Positions 33,009 to 42,043 of a stretch of 64,000 nucleotides of DNA are shown here, in pieces. The position numbers and the translations under genes were made by a program. Origin of the DNA: SCTM01 sp965279655 (lineage in GTDB: Bacteria > Pseudomonadota > Alphaproteobacteria > Rhodospirillales > Rhodospirillaceae); the NCBI GenBank assembly GCA_965279655.1, contig OZ257255.1, positions 2,604,001-2,668,000 on the forward strand. Reading direction: 5' to 3'. Position 1 is the first letter of the stretch; every line of letters begins with the position of its first letter. Below the pieces are notes generated by a model. That model was not told the origin of the DNA. It saw only the letters and a program-made list of their open reading frames with translations, and searched no databases.

Positions 33009-34708
33009 TGGCCAGGACCGCGCCCCTCACCCGCAAGGCCTTCTTGCAACTCGCCGCGGCCGCCGGCGCCAATGCCGCCCACGCCCAATCCACGCGCAGC
33101 GACAAGCGCCCGAACGTGCTGTTCATCACCACCGACCAAGAGCAGCCATGGTCGCGTATTCCCGGCAAGCTGGGATTGCGCCATCACGAACGGCTGCTGG
33201 AACGGTCAACGCATTTTACAAACTGGATGACGAACACATCGCCGTGCACGCCCGCGCGCTCCGTGCTCTACACCGGCCAACACCTGCAGCACACAAAGGT
33301 CGTGGACAATCCGGGCGTGCCGCCCTTTCCGAACTCCATGAGCACATCGATCCCGACCCTCGGCACGTATTTTCAGGAGGCCGGGTACCGCACCGTCTAC
33401 AAGGGCAAGTGGCATCTCTCCGTGATCCAGCCGGACGGTCAGAAGAACTTTCGGCGTGGACTTCAGGCGTATGGCTTCGAGGACTACCAAACCGGTCCGG
33501 AGGCAGTCGGTCTGGCCTGGGACGGCTACGACCATGATCCGGAGATCGCCGCGGATGCCGTCAACTGGCTGATGACCGAAGGCAAGTCCGCGGACCGGCC
33601 GTGGCTGCTGACGGTCAACTTCCTCAATCCGCACGACATCATGTTCTTCGACGCCACCGGCAAGATGAACGAGACGCGCCTGCCGATGGGCGGCTCACGC
33701 TCGCCCTTGAAACCGCGGCCGACGACGAAGCCTTATGGTACGGGCAAGCCGCTCGACTTGCCGGCGAACTTCACGCTCGACCGCACTGGCGAGTTGGAAT
33801 GCCACCGCGTGTTCCGCATCGACAACGAGATGTTCCTAGGCGCCATCGCCGACGACGACAGGCGCGGCTGGCTGAATTTCGTCAACTACTACGCCGACTG
33901 CCTGCGCGACGTGGATCGGCACCTGGGCACTGTGCTGGATGGTCTGGAGAAGGCCGGTCTCGCCGGTAATACGATTGTTGTGTTCACAGCCGACCATGGC
34001 GAGATGGCCGGCGCGCACGGCCAGCGCCAGAAGGGCCCGTTCATCTATAAGGAAAATCTCGGCGTCCCGATGATCGTGCGCCATCCCGACCTGCGGAAAG
34101 GCGGCGCGCAATCCGCAGCGCTGGGCTCCGCCGTGGACGTCGTGCCGACGCTGCTCGGCTTGGCCGGGATCGATGTGGAAGCCGTGCGCGGTCGTCATCC
34201 CGGCATGGTCGGGTACGATCTATCGGGCGCCACGGCATCTCCCAACGCCCCCGGGCTGCGCGGAGAGAAGGCCGGCGGCGTGCTGATGGCGTACAGCTCG
34301 TTGTATTCCGGCAGCCCGGACGTACGGACGAAGCGTTCGCACGCATCGATGGAAGCGGACCCGGTGAAGCGCGCCGGTATCGAAACCAAGCCGCCTTTTG
34401 ATGTCGACTGGCAGTACCGCACCTTCATGCGCGGCATTTATGACGGCCGCTACCGCTTCGCCCGCTACTTCAGCCCGCGCGATCACCACGCGCCGACGGA
34501 TTGGGCCAACCTCGCGGGGCGTAACGATTTGGAACTGTACGACACCGCCACCGACCAATGGGAGATGTGCAATCTCGCGCGCGATCCCGAAGCCCATCGC
34601 GACACGATCTTACGGCTGAACGCTCATCTCAACCGCCTGGTCCAGGCGGAAGTGGGCATCGACGACGGTTCTCACATGCCCTCTTCCTCATTCCTGTGGC
34701 GGATCTGA
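33008..34708 (+). CDS. Sulfatase with formylglycine (CTPAR) motif
   Basis: This 566-residue alkaline-phosphatase-superfamily protein has VLFITTDQEQ for metal binding and Cys80 in SPCTPARS, the CxPxR motif modified to formylglycine. It also has KGKWHLS and FTADHGEMAGAHGQ with the conserved metal-site Asp and His. The N-terminus has a hydrophobic stretch with an AHA-type cleavage site (MARTAPLTRKAFLQLAAAAG), so periplasmic location is likely. It would remove sulfate from a sulfated substrate entering through the TonB receptor. The TGATG overlap with the M24-fold gene shows coupling, and an MFS carrier follows at 2 bp. A formylglycine-generating enzyme is not in the window. Confidence 0.9.
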   Translation: MARTAPLTRKAFLQLAAAAGANAAHAQSTRSDKRPNVLFITTDQEQPWSRIPGKLGLRHHERLLERSTHFTNWMTNTSPCTPARSVLYTGQHLQHTKVVDNPGVPPFPNSMSTSIPTLGTYFQEAGYRTVYKGKWHLSVIQPDGQKNFRRGLQAYGFEDYQTGPEAVGLAWDGYDHDPEIAADAVNWLMTEGKSADRPWLLTVNFLNPHDIMFFDATGKMNETRLPMGGSRSPLKPRPTTKPYGTGKPLDLPANFTLDRTGELECHRVFRIDNEMFLGAIADDDRRGWLNFVNYYADCLRDVDRHLGTVLDGLEKAGLAGNTIVVFTADHGEMAGAHGQRQKGPFIYKENLGVPMIVRHPDLRKGGAQSAALGSAVDVVPTLLGLAGIDVEAVRGRHPGMVGYDLSGATASPNAPGLRGEKAGGVLMAYSSLYSGSPDVRTKRSHASMEADPVKRAGIETKPPFDVDWQYRTFMRGIYDGRYRFARYFSPRDHHAPTDWANLAGRNDLELYDTATDQWEMCNLARDPEAHRDTILRLNAHLNRLVQAEVGIDDGSHMPSSSFLWRI

Positions 34709-34710
34709 TC

Positions 34711-36027
34711 ATGAACATCGCAACCGAGAGCTATCCCTCGCCCGCCCGCGCCTGGTGGGCGATGACAGTGTTGTTCCTCGCCTACACCGTCTCGTTCATC
34801 GATCGAACGATCCTCGCCCTGCTGGTCGAGCCGTTGCGGCGGGACCTGGGGCTTTCGGATACGGAGATCAGTCTTCTGCAAGGCCTTGCCTTCGCGATCT
34901 TCTATTGCACCGCCAGTATCCCGATCGCGGCGATATCCGACCGGAAATCGCGGCGCGGCATCATCGCCATCGGCATCTTTTTCTGGAGCCTGGCGACGGC
35001 CGCGTGCGGCTTGGCCACGAGTTTCTGGAAGTTGTTCGCCGCGCGCCTGTGCGTCGGCATCGGTGAAGCGACCCTGAGCCCGGCGACATTCTCGTTGGTA
35101 GGTGACCTGTTCCCCGAACGCCTGCGTGGACGGGCTCTCGGCTTCTTCGCCTCCGGCATTCACATCGGCGCCGGATTGGCGCTGATCGTCGGCGGCGCCG
35201 TGGTCGGCCTTGCCTCCAGCATGGGTTCGATCGACACCCCCGTTGGCGAGTTGCGCAGCTGGCAGGTCGTCTTCCTGGTTGTCGGCCTGCCCGGTGTCCT
35301 TGTCGCCGCCTTGGCCATGACGATCCCGGAGCCGCGCCGAACCGCCGCCGCGGGTCCGATCGTTGTTCCGCCGTTCTGGCCCTTTGCGCGCACGCGAAAG
35401 GCGGCCATCGCCGCGCATTTTATCGGCTTCTCGGTTTGCGGCCTGTTGTTCAGTGGCATGAGCGCCTGGGCCCCGACGTTCATGATCCGGCATCACCACC
35501 TGACCCCGGCGCAATCCGGTCTTTACCTCGGCCTTGGCGTGCTCGTCCTCGGCACACTGGGCGCGTTGGCCGGCGGCGCGTTGACGGACAAATGGCGCGA
35601 CAAGCCGGACGCAGGCCTGCGTGTCGGGATCATCGGCCTGTTCATGCAGATCATCATGGGGGTGACCGCACCGTTCGTGGGCGACGCGATCTTCTCCGCG
35701 ACCCTGTTCTCGATCTTGGCGTTCTTCGGCGGCTTCGCCTATCCCGCGGGCGCTACGTCCCTGCAACGCCTCACCCCGGGACCGCTGCGCGCGCGCATGA
35801 CGGCCGTCTATCTGCTGGTCGTCTCCGTCATCGGCGCGGCCTTCGGTCCGACCACCATCGCCTTGATCACGGATAGGGTGTTCAAGGATCCGGCCGCGGT
35901 GGGGTCGTCCATGGCGCTGGCGGCGATCATCATCGGACCGATCGGTATCCTGATCCTCAGCATCGGATTGCGTCCCTTCGGGCGCGCCGTGCTGCGTCAG
36001 ATGGAGCCGATTGGCGCTACAGCCTGA
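34711..36027 (+). CDS. MFS transporter, Spinster-like
   Basis: This 438-residue protein has twelve predicted TM segments. The first TM is followed by SFIDRTILALLVEPLRRDLG, the common start of the Spinster/MFS group, and loop 2-3 holds ISDRKSRRGIIAIG. Start ATG 34711 follows the sulfatase stop by 2 bp. Together with the M24-fold protein and sulfatase it forms a three-gene operon, so it likely carries the desulfated or hydrolysed product across the inner membrane. It overlaps tail to tail (11 bp) with the next SDR gene. Confidence 0.9.
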   Translation: MNIATESYPSPARAWWAMTVLFLAYTVSFIDRTILALLVEPLRRDLGLSDTEISLLQGLAFAIFYCTASIPIAAISDRKSRRGIIAIGIFFWSLATAACGLATSFWKLFAARLCVGIGEATLSPATFSLVGDLFPERLRGRALGFFASGIHIGAGLALIVGGAVVGLASSMGSIDTPVGELRSWQVVFLVVGLPGVLVAALAMTIPEPRRTAAAGPIVVPPFWPFARTRKAAIAAHFIGFSVCGLLFSGMSAWAPTFMIRHHHLTPAQSGLYLGLGVLVLGTLGALAGGALTDKWRDKPDAGLRVGIIGLFMQIIMGVTAPFVGDAIFSATLFSILAFFGGFAYPAGATSLQRLTPGPLRARMTAVYLLVVSVIGAAFGPTTIALITDRVFKDPAAVGSSMALAAIIIGPIGILILSIGLRPFGRAVLRQMEPIGATA

Positions 36028-36778
36028 TCACGCCGCCATCGACGGCGATGGTCTGGCCGGTGAGGAAGCTCGCTTCCTCGCTGGCCAGGAACGACACCGC
36101 GCCGGCGATGTCGGTCGGCACGATCGTCTGCTTGATGGATTGGCCGGCCTTGTACTTCTCGTAGACGTCGAAGGTGAGGCCGAGCGTCTTGGCATCCTCC
36201 TCGAAGCGCTGGGTGGCGCCGGGCGTGCGCACCAGGCCGGGTGCGACGGCGTTCACCGTGATGCCGGCGGACCCCAGCGCCGTGGCCAGCGCGCGCGTGA
36301 GGCCGATCAGGCCCATCTTACTGGTGATGTAGTGGGCCGACCCAGGACCGGCCATGGCGACCGTGGCCGAGGTGATGTTGATGATCCGGCCCCAGCGGCG
36401 TTCCTTCATGCCCTTGGAGAGGTCGCGGCTGAGCAGGAATGGCGCGTCCAGATTGACCGCCATCACGCGCCGCCAGTCCTCCGCGGTGATCTGGGAGACG
36501 GACTGACTAGGGAACACGCCCGCGTTGTTCACCAGGATATCGCAGCGTTCGATCTGCGCGGTGAATTTGGCGACGCCGCCGTCCTGCGCGAGATCGCACA
36601 CGACCGATTCCGCCGTTCCGCCCTGCTCTTTGATTTTCGCGCAGGTCTCCGTGCACGCATTCCGATCCGCGGCGATCACCCGCGCGCCGTCCGCCGCGAG
36701 TTTGAGCGCGAAGGCCTGGCCTAGGCCCTGTGCGGCGCCGGTGACGACGGCGATCCTTCCCGCGTGCCTGCCCGTCAT
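36017..36778 (-). CDS. SDR-family oxidoreductase
   Basis: This 253-residue classical SDR has VVTGAAQGLGQAFALKL, Asp in CDLAQDGG, LVNNAGVFP, Ser in NITSATVAM, and the YITSK pair. The C-terminal FLTGQTIAVDGG is standard. ATG 36778 is chosen; the upstream extension to 36901 overlaps the acyl-CoA ligase. It is the last gene of a leftward run starting at the DapB-like gene (39440), passing the acyl-CoA ligase with gaps of 11 and 20 bp. The reaction is a hydroxy/keto conversion on an unknown intermediate. Confidence 0.92.
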   Translation of the reverse strand: MTGRHAGRIAVVTGAAQGLGQAFALKLAADGARVIAADRNACTETCAKIKEQGGTAESVVCDLAQDGGVAKFTAQIERCDILVNNAGVFPSQSVSQITAEDWRRVMAVNLDAPFLLSRDLSKGMKERRWGRIINITSATVAMAGPGSAHYITSKMGLIGLTRALATALGSAGITVNAVAPGLVRTPGATQRFEEDAKTLGLTFDVYEKYKAGQSIKQTIVPTDIAGAVSFLASEEASFLTGQTIAVDGGVIRL

Positions 36779-36798
36779 GGATGCCTCTTCAGCAGGCG

Positions 36799-38379
36799 CT
36801 ATGCCTGCGACGGATTGAACCGGAGCCGCAGTTCCCGCCGCAGGATCTTGCCCATGGCGTTGCGGGGCATGGCGGAGATGAACTCCACACGGCGCGGACA
36901 TTTGTAGTGCGCCAAGCGGTCGCGCGTGAAGGCAATCAACTCATCCGGCACGGCCGTCATGCCGGGCTTCGCGACAACGCCCGCGCAGATGGTCTCACCC
37001 CACGTCGGGTCCATGATGGCGAACACAGCAGCTTCGGAGACCGCCGGATGCTGGATGAGGACGTTTTCCACCTCCGACGGCATCACGTTCTCGCCACCGG
37101 TGATGATCATGTCGTTGATGCGGTCGGCCAGGAACAGATAGCCCTCGGCGTCCATATAGGCGCCGTCGCCGGTACGGAACCAGCCGTCCTTGGTAAAGGC
37201 CGCGGCCGTGAGTTCGGGCTGATTGCGGTAGCCCAACATGATCCAGGGCGAATTGATCTGCACCTCGCCGATCTCGCCCGGCTTACAGGGGACACCCGCA
37301 TCGGTGTTGAAAACCCGCACCTTGATCTCGAGATAGTCCCGGCCGACCGAGTTGAGCTTCGACTTCGGCCCTTCGAGCGCGTGATCGTCGGGCGCGAGGA
37401 AAGTCACCGGACTGTTGGTTTCCGTCAGACCATAGCCTTGCACGAACCTGCAGTTCGGGAAGCGCACCAGGGCTTCCCGCAACAGCGCGACCGGCATGGG
37501 CGCGCCGCCGTAGGTGATGGTCCTGAGCGTATCGACGGACTGGCCGCTGGCGATCATCTCGTTCATCACCATGTGGATCATGGTGGGCACCAACACGGTA
37601 TGCGTGACGCGCCACCGCTGGATGGCGGACAGGATCAGCGCCGCCGATGTCGCCGCGCTGACGACCTGTTGCGCACCCAGATACAGGCTCGAATGCACCC
37701 AAGACGCGCCGGTGAGATGGAAGACGGGCGCGACGATCAACGTGACGGACGTCGCATCCCATCCGAAGTGAATGCCATGCCGCGCCGCCGCGTCATCCGC
37801 CTGAAAGCGGCCTTGCAGCACGCCCTTGGGCTTTCCGGTGGTGCCGGAGGTGTAATAGAGAAACAGCGGATCGTACGGTTCCGGCGTCAGGGGCGGCAGC
37901 GCCTCGCCGCCGCGCGACATCAGATCCGAGAACGACTGCTTGCCGGCGACCGCATCGAGGTAGACAAGGCGCGGATCGTTCGGGTCGGGGATCACGCCCG
38001 CCACGAGCGGAGCGAATTCACTTTCGAGAAGAACGATCTTCGGTTCGCAATCCGCGACGATGGTCGCGGTTTCGGCCGGTGACAAACGCCAGTTGAGGCT
38101 GACGATGATCAGTCGCGCGCGTCGCGCCGCCAGCGCAAGGATGACGAACTCGAAGCGATTGCGGCCCAGCCAACCGATGTGATTGCCCGGCTTGAGGCCG
38201 GCGTGGCGCAGGGCATAGGTCAGCGTATCCGCGCGGCGATCGAGATCGGCCCAGGTCAGAAGGCATTGATCCGACAGAACGGCGAGATCGAGAGGTCGTG
38301 TTCGCGCATGTTTGCGCACGGCTTGATCTATGTCGGTGGCGTAAGTGCCATCGCGCCCCGGCAGTACGGCGGAGGTCAT
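36799..38379 (-). CDS. Acyl-CoA synthetase (AMP-dependent ligase)
   Basis: This 526-residue ligase has the P-loop YYTSGTTGKPKG, VQGYGLTETNSPV, WFRTGD and the C-terminal catalytic Lys in NAMGKILRRELR. It activates a carboxylic acid to a CoA thioester. ATG 38379 is preferred because GAGG lies 5 nt upstream; a GTG at 38394 overlaps the preceding stop by 4 bp and is an alternative. Fatty, branched or aromatic acids are all possible substrates. It is in the leftward operon headed by the DapB-like gene with operator copy 9. Confidence 0.93.
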   Translation of the reverse strand: MTSAVLPGRDGTYATDIDQAVRKHARTRPLDLAVLSDQCLLTWADLDRRADTLTYALRHAGLKPGNHIGWLGRNRFEFVILALAARRARLIIVSLNWRLSPAETATIVADCEPKIVLLESEFAPLVAGVIPDPNDPRLVYLDAVAGKQSFSDLMSRGGEALPPLTPEPYDPLFLYYTSGTTGKPKGVLQGRFQADDAAARHGIHFGWDATSVTLIVAPVFHLTGASWVHSSLYLGAQQVVSAATSAALILSAIQRWRVTHTVLVPTMIHMVMNEMIASGQSVDTLRTITYGGAPMPVALLREALVRFPNCRFVQGYGLTETNSPVTFLAPDDHALEGPKSKLNSVGRDYLEIKVRVFNTDAGVPCKPGEIGEVQINSPWIMLGYRNQPELTAAAFTKDGWFRTGDGAYMDAEGYLFLADRINDMIITGGENVMPSEVENVLIQHPAVSEAAVFAIMDPTWGETICAGVVAKPGMTAVPDELIAFTRDRLAHYKCPRRVEFISAMPRNAMGKILRRELRLRFNPSQA

Positions 38380-38390
38380 CCTGGCCTCGT

Positions 38391-39440
38391 TCACTTCATG
38401 CGCGGCGTGTAGGGCGCGAAGGCCGGAAGCACGAGGATGCCTGGCGGCGCCTTACAGACCGAGGGAATTGCCCGGATGACCGGGCCGGCGACGCAGTATT
38501 GCATGGCCTTGGACCGGTCGGGCAAGCCTTCCGGTTCCACCAAGTCGATGCGCATCTTCACGCCCGGCGCGCCCTTGATCTCGATCTCCCAACCGTCTTT
38601 GTGGTCCCAGCCCGGCAGCTTGGCGTCGCCGATCCACAGCATCTGATAGGTGAAGAATGGCTTGCCCTTCACCATGCCCTGCCAACGCCAGCGGAAATTG
38701 ATGACGCCGTTGGGCGGCACCTCGCCCGCCTTCATGTGAGAGCCAAGCGGCGTCACGGCGAATTCGTGATTCGGCACAATGTCGTCGAATTCGATCTCCA
38801 TCGCGTGACCCACATAAGCGATCGTCTCGCGGAAGATATGCTCGAACACTTCGTGCAGCTTGGTGCGTCCCTCGGTGAAGTCGGACTGCGGTTTGCCGAT
38901 CCCCATGAGATCGAACACGAAGGCCGGCGAGAGAACTTCGGACACGTCGTAGATCTCGGTGACCTGAACCTCGTCGACTTTGACGCAGGTGCCGGTCATC
39001 GCCACGGCGATACGCTCGACGATAAAGCCCGGATTGATGCCGGTGCCGAACAGGGTCGACTTGCCCTCGCGGCATGCTTCCTCGAAGCCCGCCGCATAGG
39101 CCTCGCCGATGCCCTTCGGATAGACATGCGCGACCGTGGTGATGACGTTCTTGCCGGAGCGCAGAAGACGCTTGATCGTCTCGTCGTGGGATTTCACATC
39201 GCCGGCATTGAGCGGGATGTAGAGCACGCAGTCCGCCTTCGTCGCGACGATCTCATCCACGGAGCGCGTGGCGATGACGCCGGTCTTCGGTCGCCGGGCG
39301 ATGTCGCCCGCGTCCTGTCCGGCTTTCTTTTCCGAATGGACGTAGAGGCCGACAAGTTCCAGATCGGGATGGTCGATAATCGCGCGCAGACAAGTCTTTC
39401 CGATCGCTCCCGTCGCCCATTGAATGATGCGGTAGGTCAT
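38391..39440 (-). CDS. DapB-fold NAD(P)H-dependent dehydrogenase-like protein
   Basis: This 349-residue protein has an N-terminal Rossmann domain (RIIQWATGAIGKTCLRAIID) and a C-terminal domain of dihydrodipicolinate-reductase/diaminopentanoate-dehydrogenase relatives (FGTGINPGFIVERIAVAM, VSEVLSPAFVFDLMG). Such homologues occur in sphingomonads and actinobacteria near catabolic genes, with no settled function. ATG 39440 has GGGGAGGAC upstream; the frame before it to 39521 is discarded. Operator copy 9 lies 74 bp upstream. It is the first gene of the operon with the ligase and SDR. Confidence 0.8.
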   Translation of the reverse strand: MTYRIIQWATGAIGKTCLRAIIDHPDLELVGLYVHSEKKAGQDAGDIARRPKTGVIATRSVDEIVATKADCVLYIPLNAGDVKSHDETIKRLLRSGKNVITTVAHVYPKGIGEAYAAGFEEACREGKSTLFGTGINPGFIVERIAVAMTGTCVKVDEVQVTEIYDVSEVLSPAFVFDLMGIGKPQSDFTEGRTKLHEVFEHIFRETIAYVGHAMEIEFDDIVPNHEFAVTPLGSHMKAGEVPPNGVINFRWRWQGMVKGKPFFTYQMLWIGDAKLPGWDHKDGWEIEIKGAPGVKMRIDLVEPEGLPDRSKAMQYCVAGPVIRAIPSVCKAPPGILVLPAFAPYTPRMK

Positions 39441-39514
39441 GCGGAGTCCTCCCCAGGGCGTGCGCCAGATCGCGCGAGAACGCGCATCGCTGCGGTAACA
39501 CGCCGCGCGGAAAT

Positions 39515-39529
39515 TAGTCAATTATCTTG
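39515..39529. promoter_or_regulatory. Island operator copy 9, GTCAATTATCTTGAG
   Basis: One arm is exact and the other has a C-to-G change at its last base. It is 74 bp upstream of the DapB-like gene start (39440) and 60 bp from the stop of the MarR gene. Confidence 0.5.
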
Positions 39530-39589
39530 AGTATTTCAAACGGGCCGGGCGCCGCGCATATCGCAATTGCGAACGGGGACGGCGGGCGA

Positions 39590-40024
39590 TCAGTCGTCGA
39601 GCAGCGGCGGGCCCCAGTCGAGGTCCAGCGCCTTACGCAGCGCATCGACGTGCTTGGGGCCGATCCGGCGTTCGAGTTCCCGCTCGAGCCGCGCCAGGAT
39701 CGTCATAGCGGCATCGCGGATGTCCTGGGACTGCTCGCTGAACGTGACGATCTGCGCGCGCTTGTCGCTCTCGTCGGCCTTGATGGTGATCAAGCCCCGC
39801 TTCTTCATGGAGGCAAGCATCTGGCTCATGGCCTGGCGGCTGACGCCCAGATTCGTGGCCAACAAGGCCGCACGCCGCTCGCCCATGGCTACATTCAACA
39901 GAATCAGGGATTGCGTACGGGTGACGCTCTTGAAGCCCTTCTTCTTGAGGCGTGCTTGGAGGGCGTTATCGAACCAATACACCCCCATCAGCATGCTCAT
40001 ATGGAGCTTCCAATGCCTCGCCAT
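39590..40024 (-). CDS. MarR-family transcriptional regulator
   Basis: This 144-residue winged-helix protein has TRTQSLILLNVAMGERRAAL, LATNLGVSRQAMSQMLASM (recognition helix) and KKRGLITIKADESDKRAQI (wing). MarR repressors often bind short palindromes and are released by aromatic or acyl-CoA ligands. It lies directly upstream of operator copy 9 on the same strand, which makes it a candidate for the island regulator, although none of the ten copies lies upstream of its own start (40024). The start ATG 40024 is clear. Confidence 0.9.
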   Translation of the reverse strand: MARHWKLHMSMLMGVYWFDNALQARLKKKGFKSVTRTQSLILLNVAMGERRAALLATNLGVSRQAMSQMLASMKKRGLITIKADESDKRAQIVTFSEQSQDIRDAAMTILARLERELERRIGPKHVDALRKALDLDWGPPLLDD

Positions 40025-40106
40025 CGCGCGCCCGCGTTCCCCTGCTGAATCCAGGTACCTGCATAGGGTGCAAACCCCGCCTAGTCAAACGCGCGGGTGA
40101 ATGGCG

Positions 40107-41399
40107 CTACTTCTTGGGGGTCTTGATTTTTCGAGGTCCCGCGAAGCCGAACAGCCAGCTGGCAACCCGGCGCATCTGGATTTCCTCCGCCCCCTCGGTG
40201 ATGCGGTAGCGGCGGTGGTGGCGATAGATGTGTTCGAAGGGCTTGTGACGGGAATAGCCGATGCCGCCGTGGACCTGCATGGCGCGGTCCGCCGCCTCGC
40301 ACACCAGCCGGTTGGCCCAGTAGTTGCACATGGAAACCTTGTCCGACAGGTGCAGCGCCACGTCCGCCTTCGACATGCGGTCCATTTCCCAGGCGGTCTT
40401 GTAGATCAGCAGCCGCAGCATCTCGACTTGAGTCGCGAGTTCCACCAGGGGCCATTGGATCGCCTGGTTCTTGGCAAGGGCCTCGCCGAACGGCTTACGC
40501 TCGCGCGCGTACTTCACGCTTTCGGTGATGCAGTAGTGTGCGGCACCCAGGCTGGATGCCGCCTGCCGGATGCGGTTCTCGTGGACGAAATGCTGCGCGA
40601 GTTCCAACCCGTGCCCGAGCTTTCCGAGGATCGCCTCCTCCGGCACCCAAACATTGGTGAACGACATGCGCGGATGATCCGTCGGCATGTTGAACGTCCA
40701 CATGTACTCCTCGATCACCATTCCCGGCGTCGGGTTGGGTACGATGAGGCAGGTGATGCCGATGTGGTCGCCGTCTTCGCCGGCGGTGCGCGCGAACAGG
40801 AGACAGTGGCTGGCGACATGCATGCCGGTGATCCACATCTTCTCGCCGTCGATGCGCCAACCCGGCTTGCCGTCGCGCGTCTCCGGCACGGCGCGGGTTT
40901 CCATATGGGTCGCATCCGACCCATGGTTCGGCTCCGTCAGGCCGAACGCATAGGACTGCGTCCCGTTCAGCGCACCGGGAATGTACGTCTCGCGTTGCGC
41001 CGGCGTACCGAAGTCGCGGAACATCAGTATCGTCGGGAAATTGCCGACGATGGAATGCTCGTTCTGCAAATCGTTATGAAGCCCGAGCCCCTTGGCGGCG
41101 AGGTGCTCGCGGATCACCGCCATGCCGAGATTGGTGCCATCCTTGCCGCCGAACTTTTTCGGTAGGGCATAGCGGAGATGCCCCGCCTTGTCGGCGCGGC
41201 GTTTGGCCTGCGTGAGCAGTTCTTCCCACTCCTTGCGCGGCAGGCCGCCATGATCCCAATCGGTCCGCGCCCATTCGCGGCGATGATCGAAGTAGCGGAT
41301 GTTGTCGTCGGCCCCCTCAAGCGGCTTGATCTCCGCATCGATGAAGCGGTCGAGCACGCCGAGGTAGTCGCGCAATTCTGCGGGTAGATCGAAATCCAT
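40107..41399 (-). CDS. Acyl-CoA dehydrogenase, long form (LvaC/ACAD11-like)
   Basis: This 430-residue protein has all FAD-domain motifs (AFGLTEPNHGSDATHMET; WRIDGEKMWITGMH) and the C-terminal VHGGIGYSRHKPFEHIYRHH. The catalytic-base position reads RITEGAEEIQ. The opening DLPAELRDYLGVLDRFIDAE and FDHRREWARTDWDHGGLP are typical of a subgroup often found beside phosphotransferases, including LvaC of the levulinate pathway. It could act with either phosphotransferase in this window, but it is 20 kb from them. It ends 80 bp upstream of the MarR gene start, same strand. Confidence 0.9.
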   Translation of the reverse strand: MDFDLPAELRDYLGVLDRFIDAEIKPLEGADDNIRYFDHRREWARTDWDHGGLPRKEWEELLTQAKRRADKAGHLRYALPKKFGGKDGTNLGMAVIREHLAAKGLGLHNDLQNEHSIVGNFPTILMFRDFGTPAQRETYIPGALNGTQSYAFGLTEPNHGSDATHMETRAVPETRDGKPGWRIDGEKMWITGMHVASHCLLFARTAGEDGDHIGITCLIVPNPTPGMVIEEYMWTFNMPTDHPRMSFTNVWVPEEAILGKLGHGLELAQHFVHENRIRQAASSLGAAHYCITESVKYARERKPFGEALAKNQAIQWPLVELATQVEMLRLLIYKTAWEMDRMSKADVALHLSDKVSMCNYWANRLVCEAADRAMQVHGGIGYSRHKPFEHIYRHHRRYRITEGAEEIQMRRVASWLFGFAGPRKIKTPKK

Positions 41400-41418
41400 G
41401 GAACGTGGCCCCTGACCT

Positions 41419-42030
41419 TCAGCCTCGCAACGGCTTCAATGCCGCCGCCACTTGCGCCACGCGGCGCCCCTGGTACCGCGCGACATCCAGAACCTCGGCG
41501 CTGGGTTTGGCGTCGGGCTTGCCGCCGCTCACGGCCGAGGCGCCATACGGTGTGCCAGCCTTGAACATCGCGGGATCGCCATATCCCGGCGGCACAATCA
41601 CCATACCGAAATGCGTCAGGGGTGCAAACATCGTGAACGCCGTGGTCTCGTTGCCGCCGTGGAGAGTCTGGCTCGCGGTGATCACCGAGCCCACCTTCAA
41701 GTTCAGCTTCCCGCGAAACCACAAGGCGCCAAGGCTGTCGATGTAGGCTTTGAGTTCCGAACTCACCATACCGAAGCGCGTGGGACTGCCGAAAACGATG
41801 GCGTCCGCCCATTTCGCGTCGTCTTCCGTCGGCGCCGGATAGAGCGCGTTCATGCGTGCCGCGGCGTCGGCCCAACCAGGCGCGGCCTTCATCACCTCTT
41901 CGCTGACGACTTCGCGGCAACGGCGGAGACGGATTTCCGCGCCGACGCCCATGGCGCCTTCCGCCACTGCATTCGCAAGTCCCTCCGTCATACCTCCACG
42001 GGAATAGAAGGCGATCAGCACATTGGTCAT
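41419..42030 (-). CDS. WrbA-like flavodoxin NAD(P)H:quinone oxidoreductase
   Basis: This 203-residue FMN protein opens VLIAFYSRGGMTEGLANAVA, the flavodoxin phosphate-binding loop, and has FGSPTRFGMVSSELKAYIDS and the QTLHGGNETT segment of WrbA. ATG 42030 follows AAGGA by 9 nt; an upstream TTG overlaps the ribosome site. It would reduce quinones by two electrons and avoid radicals. It sits 14 bp after the P450 pair on the same strand and 20 bp before the dehydrogenase, so all four form one transcript driven from operator copy 10. Confidence 0.88.
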   Translation of the reverse strand: MTNVLIAFYSRGGMTEGLANAVAEGAMGVGAEIRLRRCREVVSEEVMKAAPGWADAAARMNALYPAPTEDDAKWADAIVFGSPTRFGMVSSELKAYIDSLGALWFRGKLNLKVGSVITASQTLHGGNETTAFTMFAPLTHFGMVIVPPGYGDPAMFKAGTPYGASAVSGGKPDAKPSAEVLDVARYQGRRVAQVAAALKPLRG

Positions 42031-42043
42031 GGACGGCAATCCT

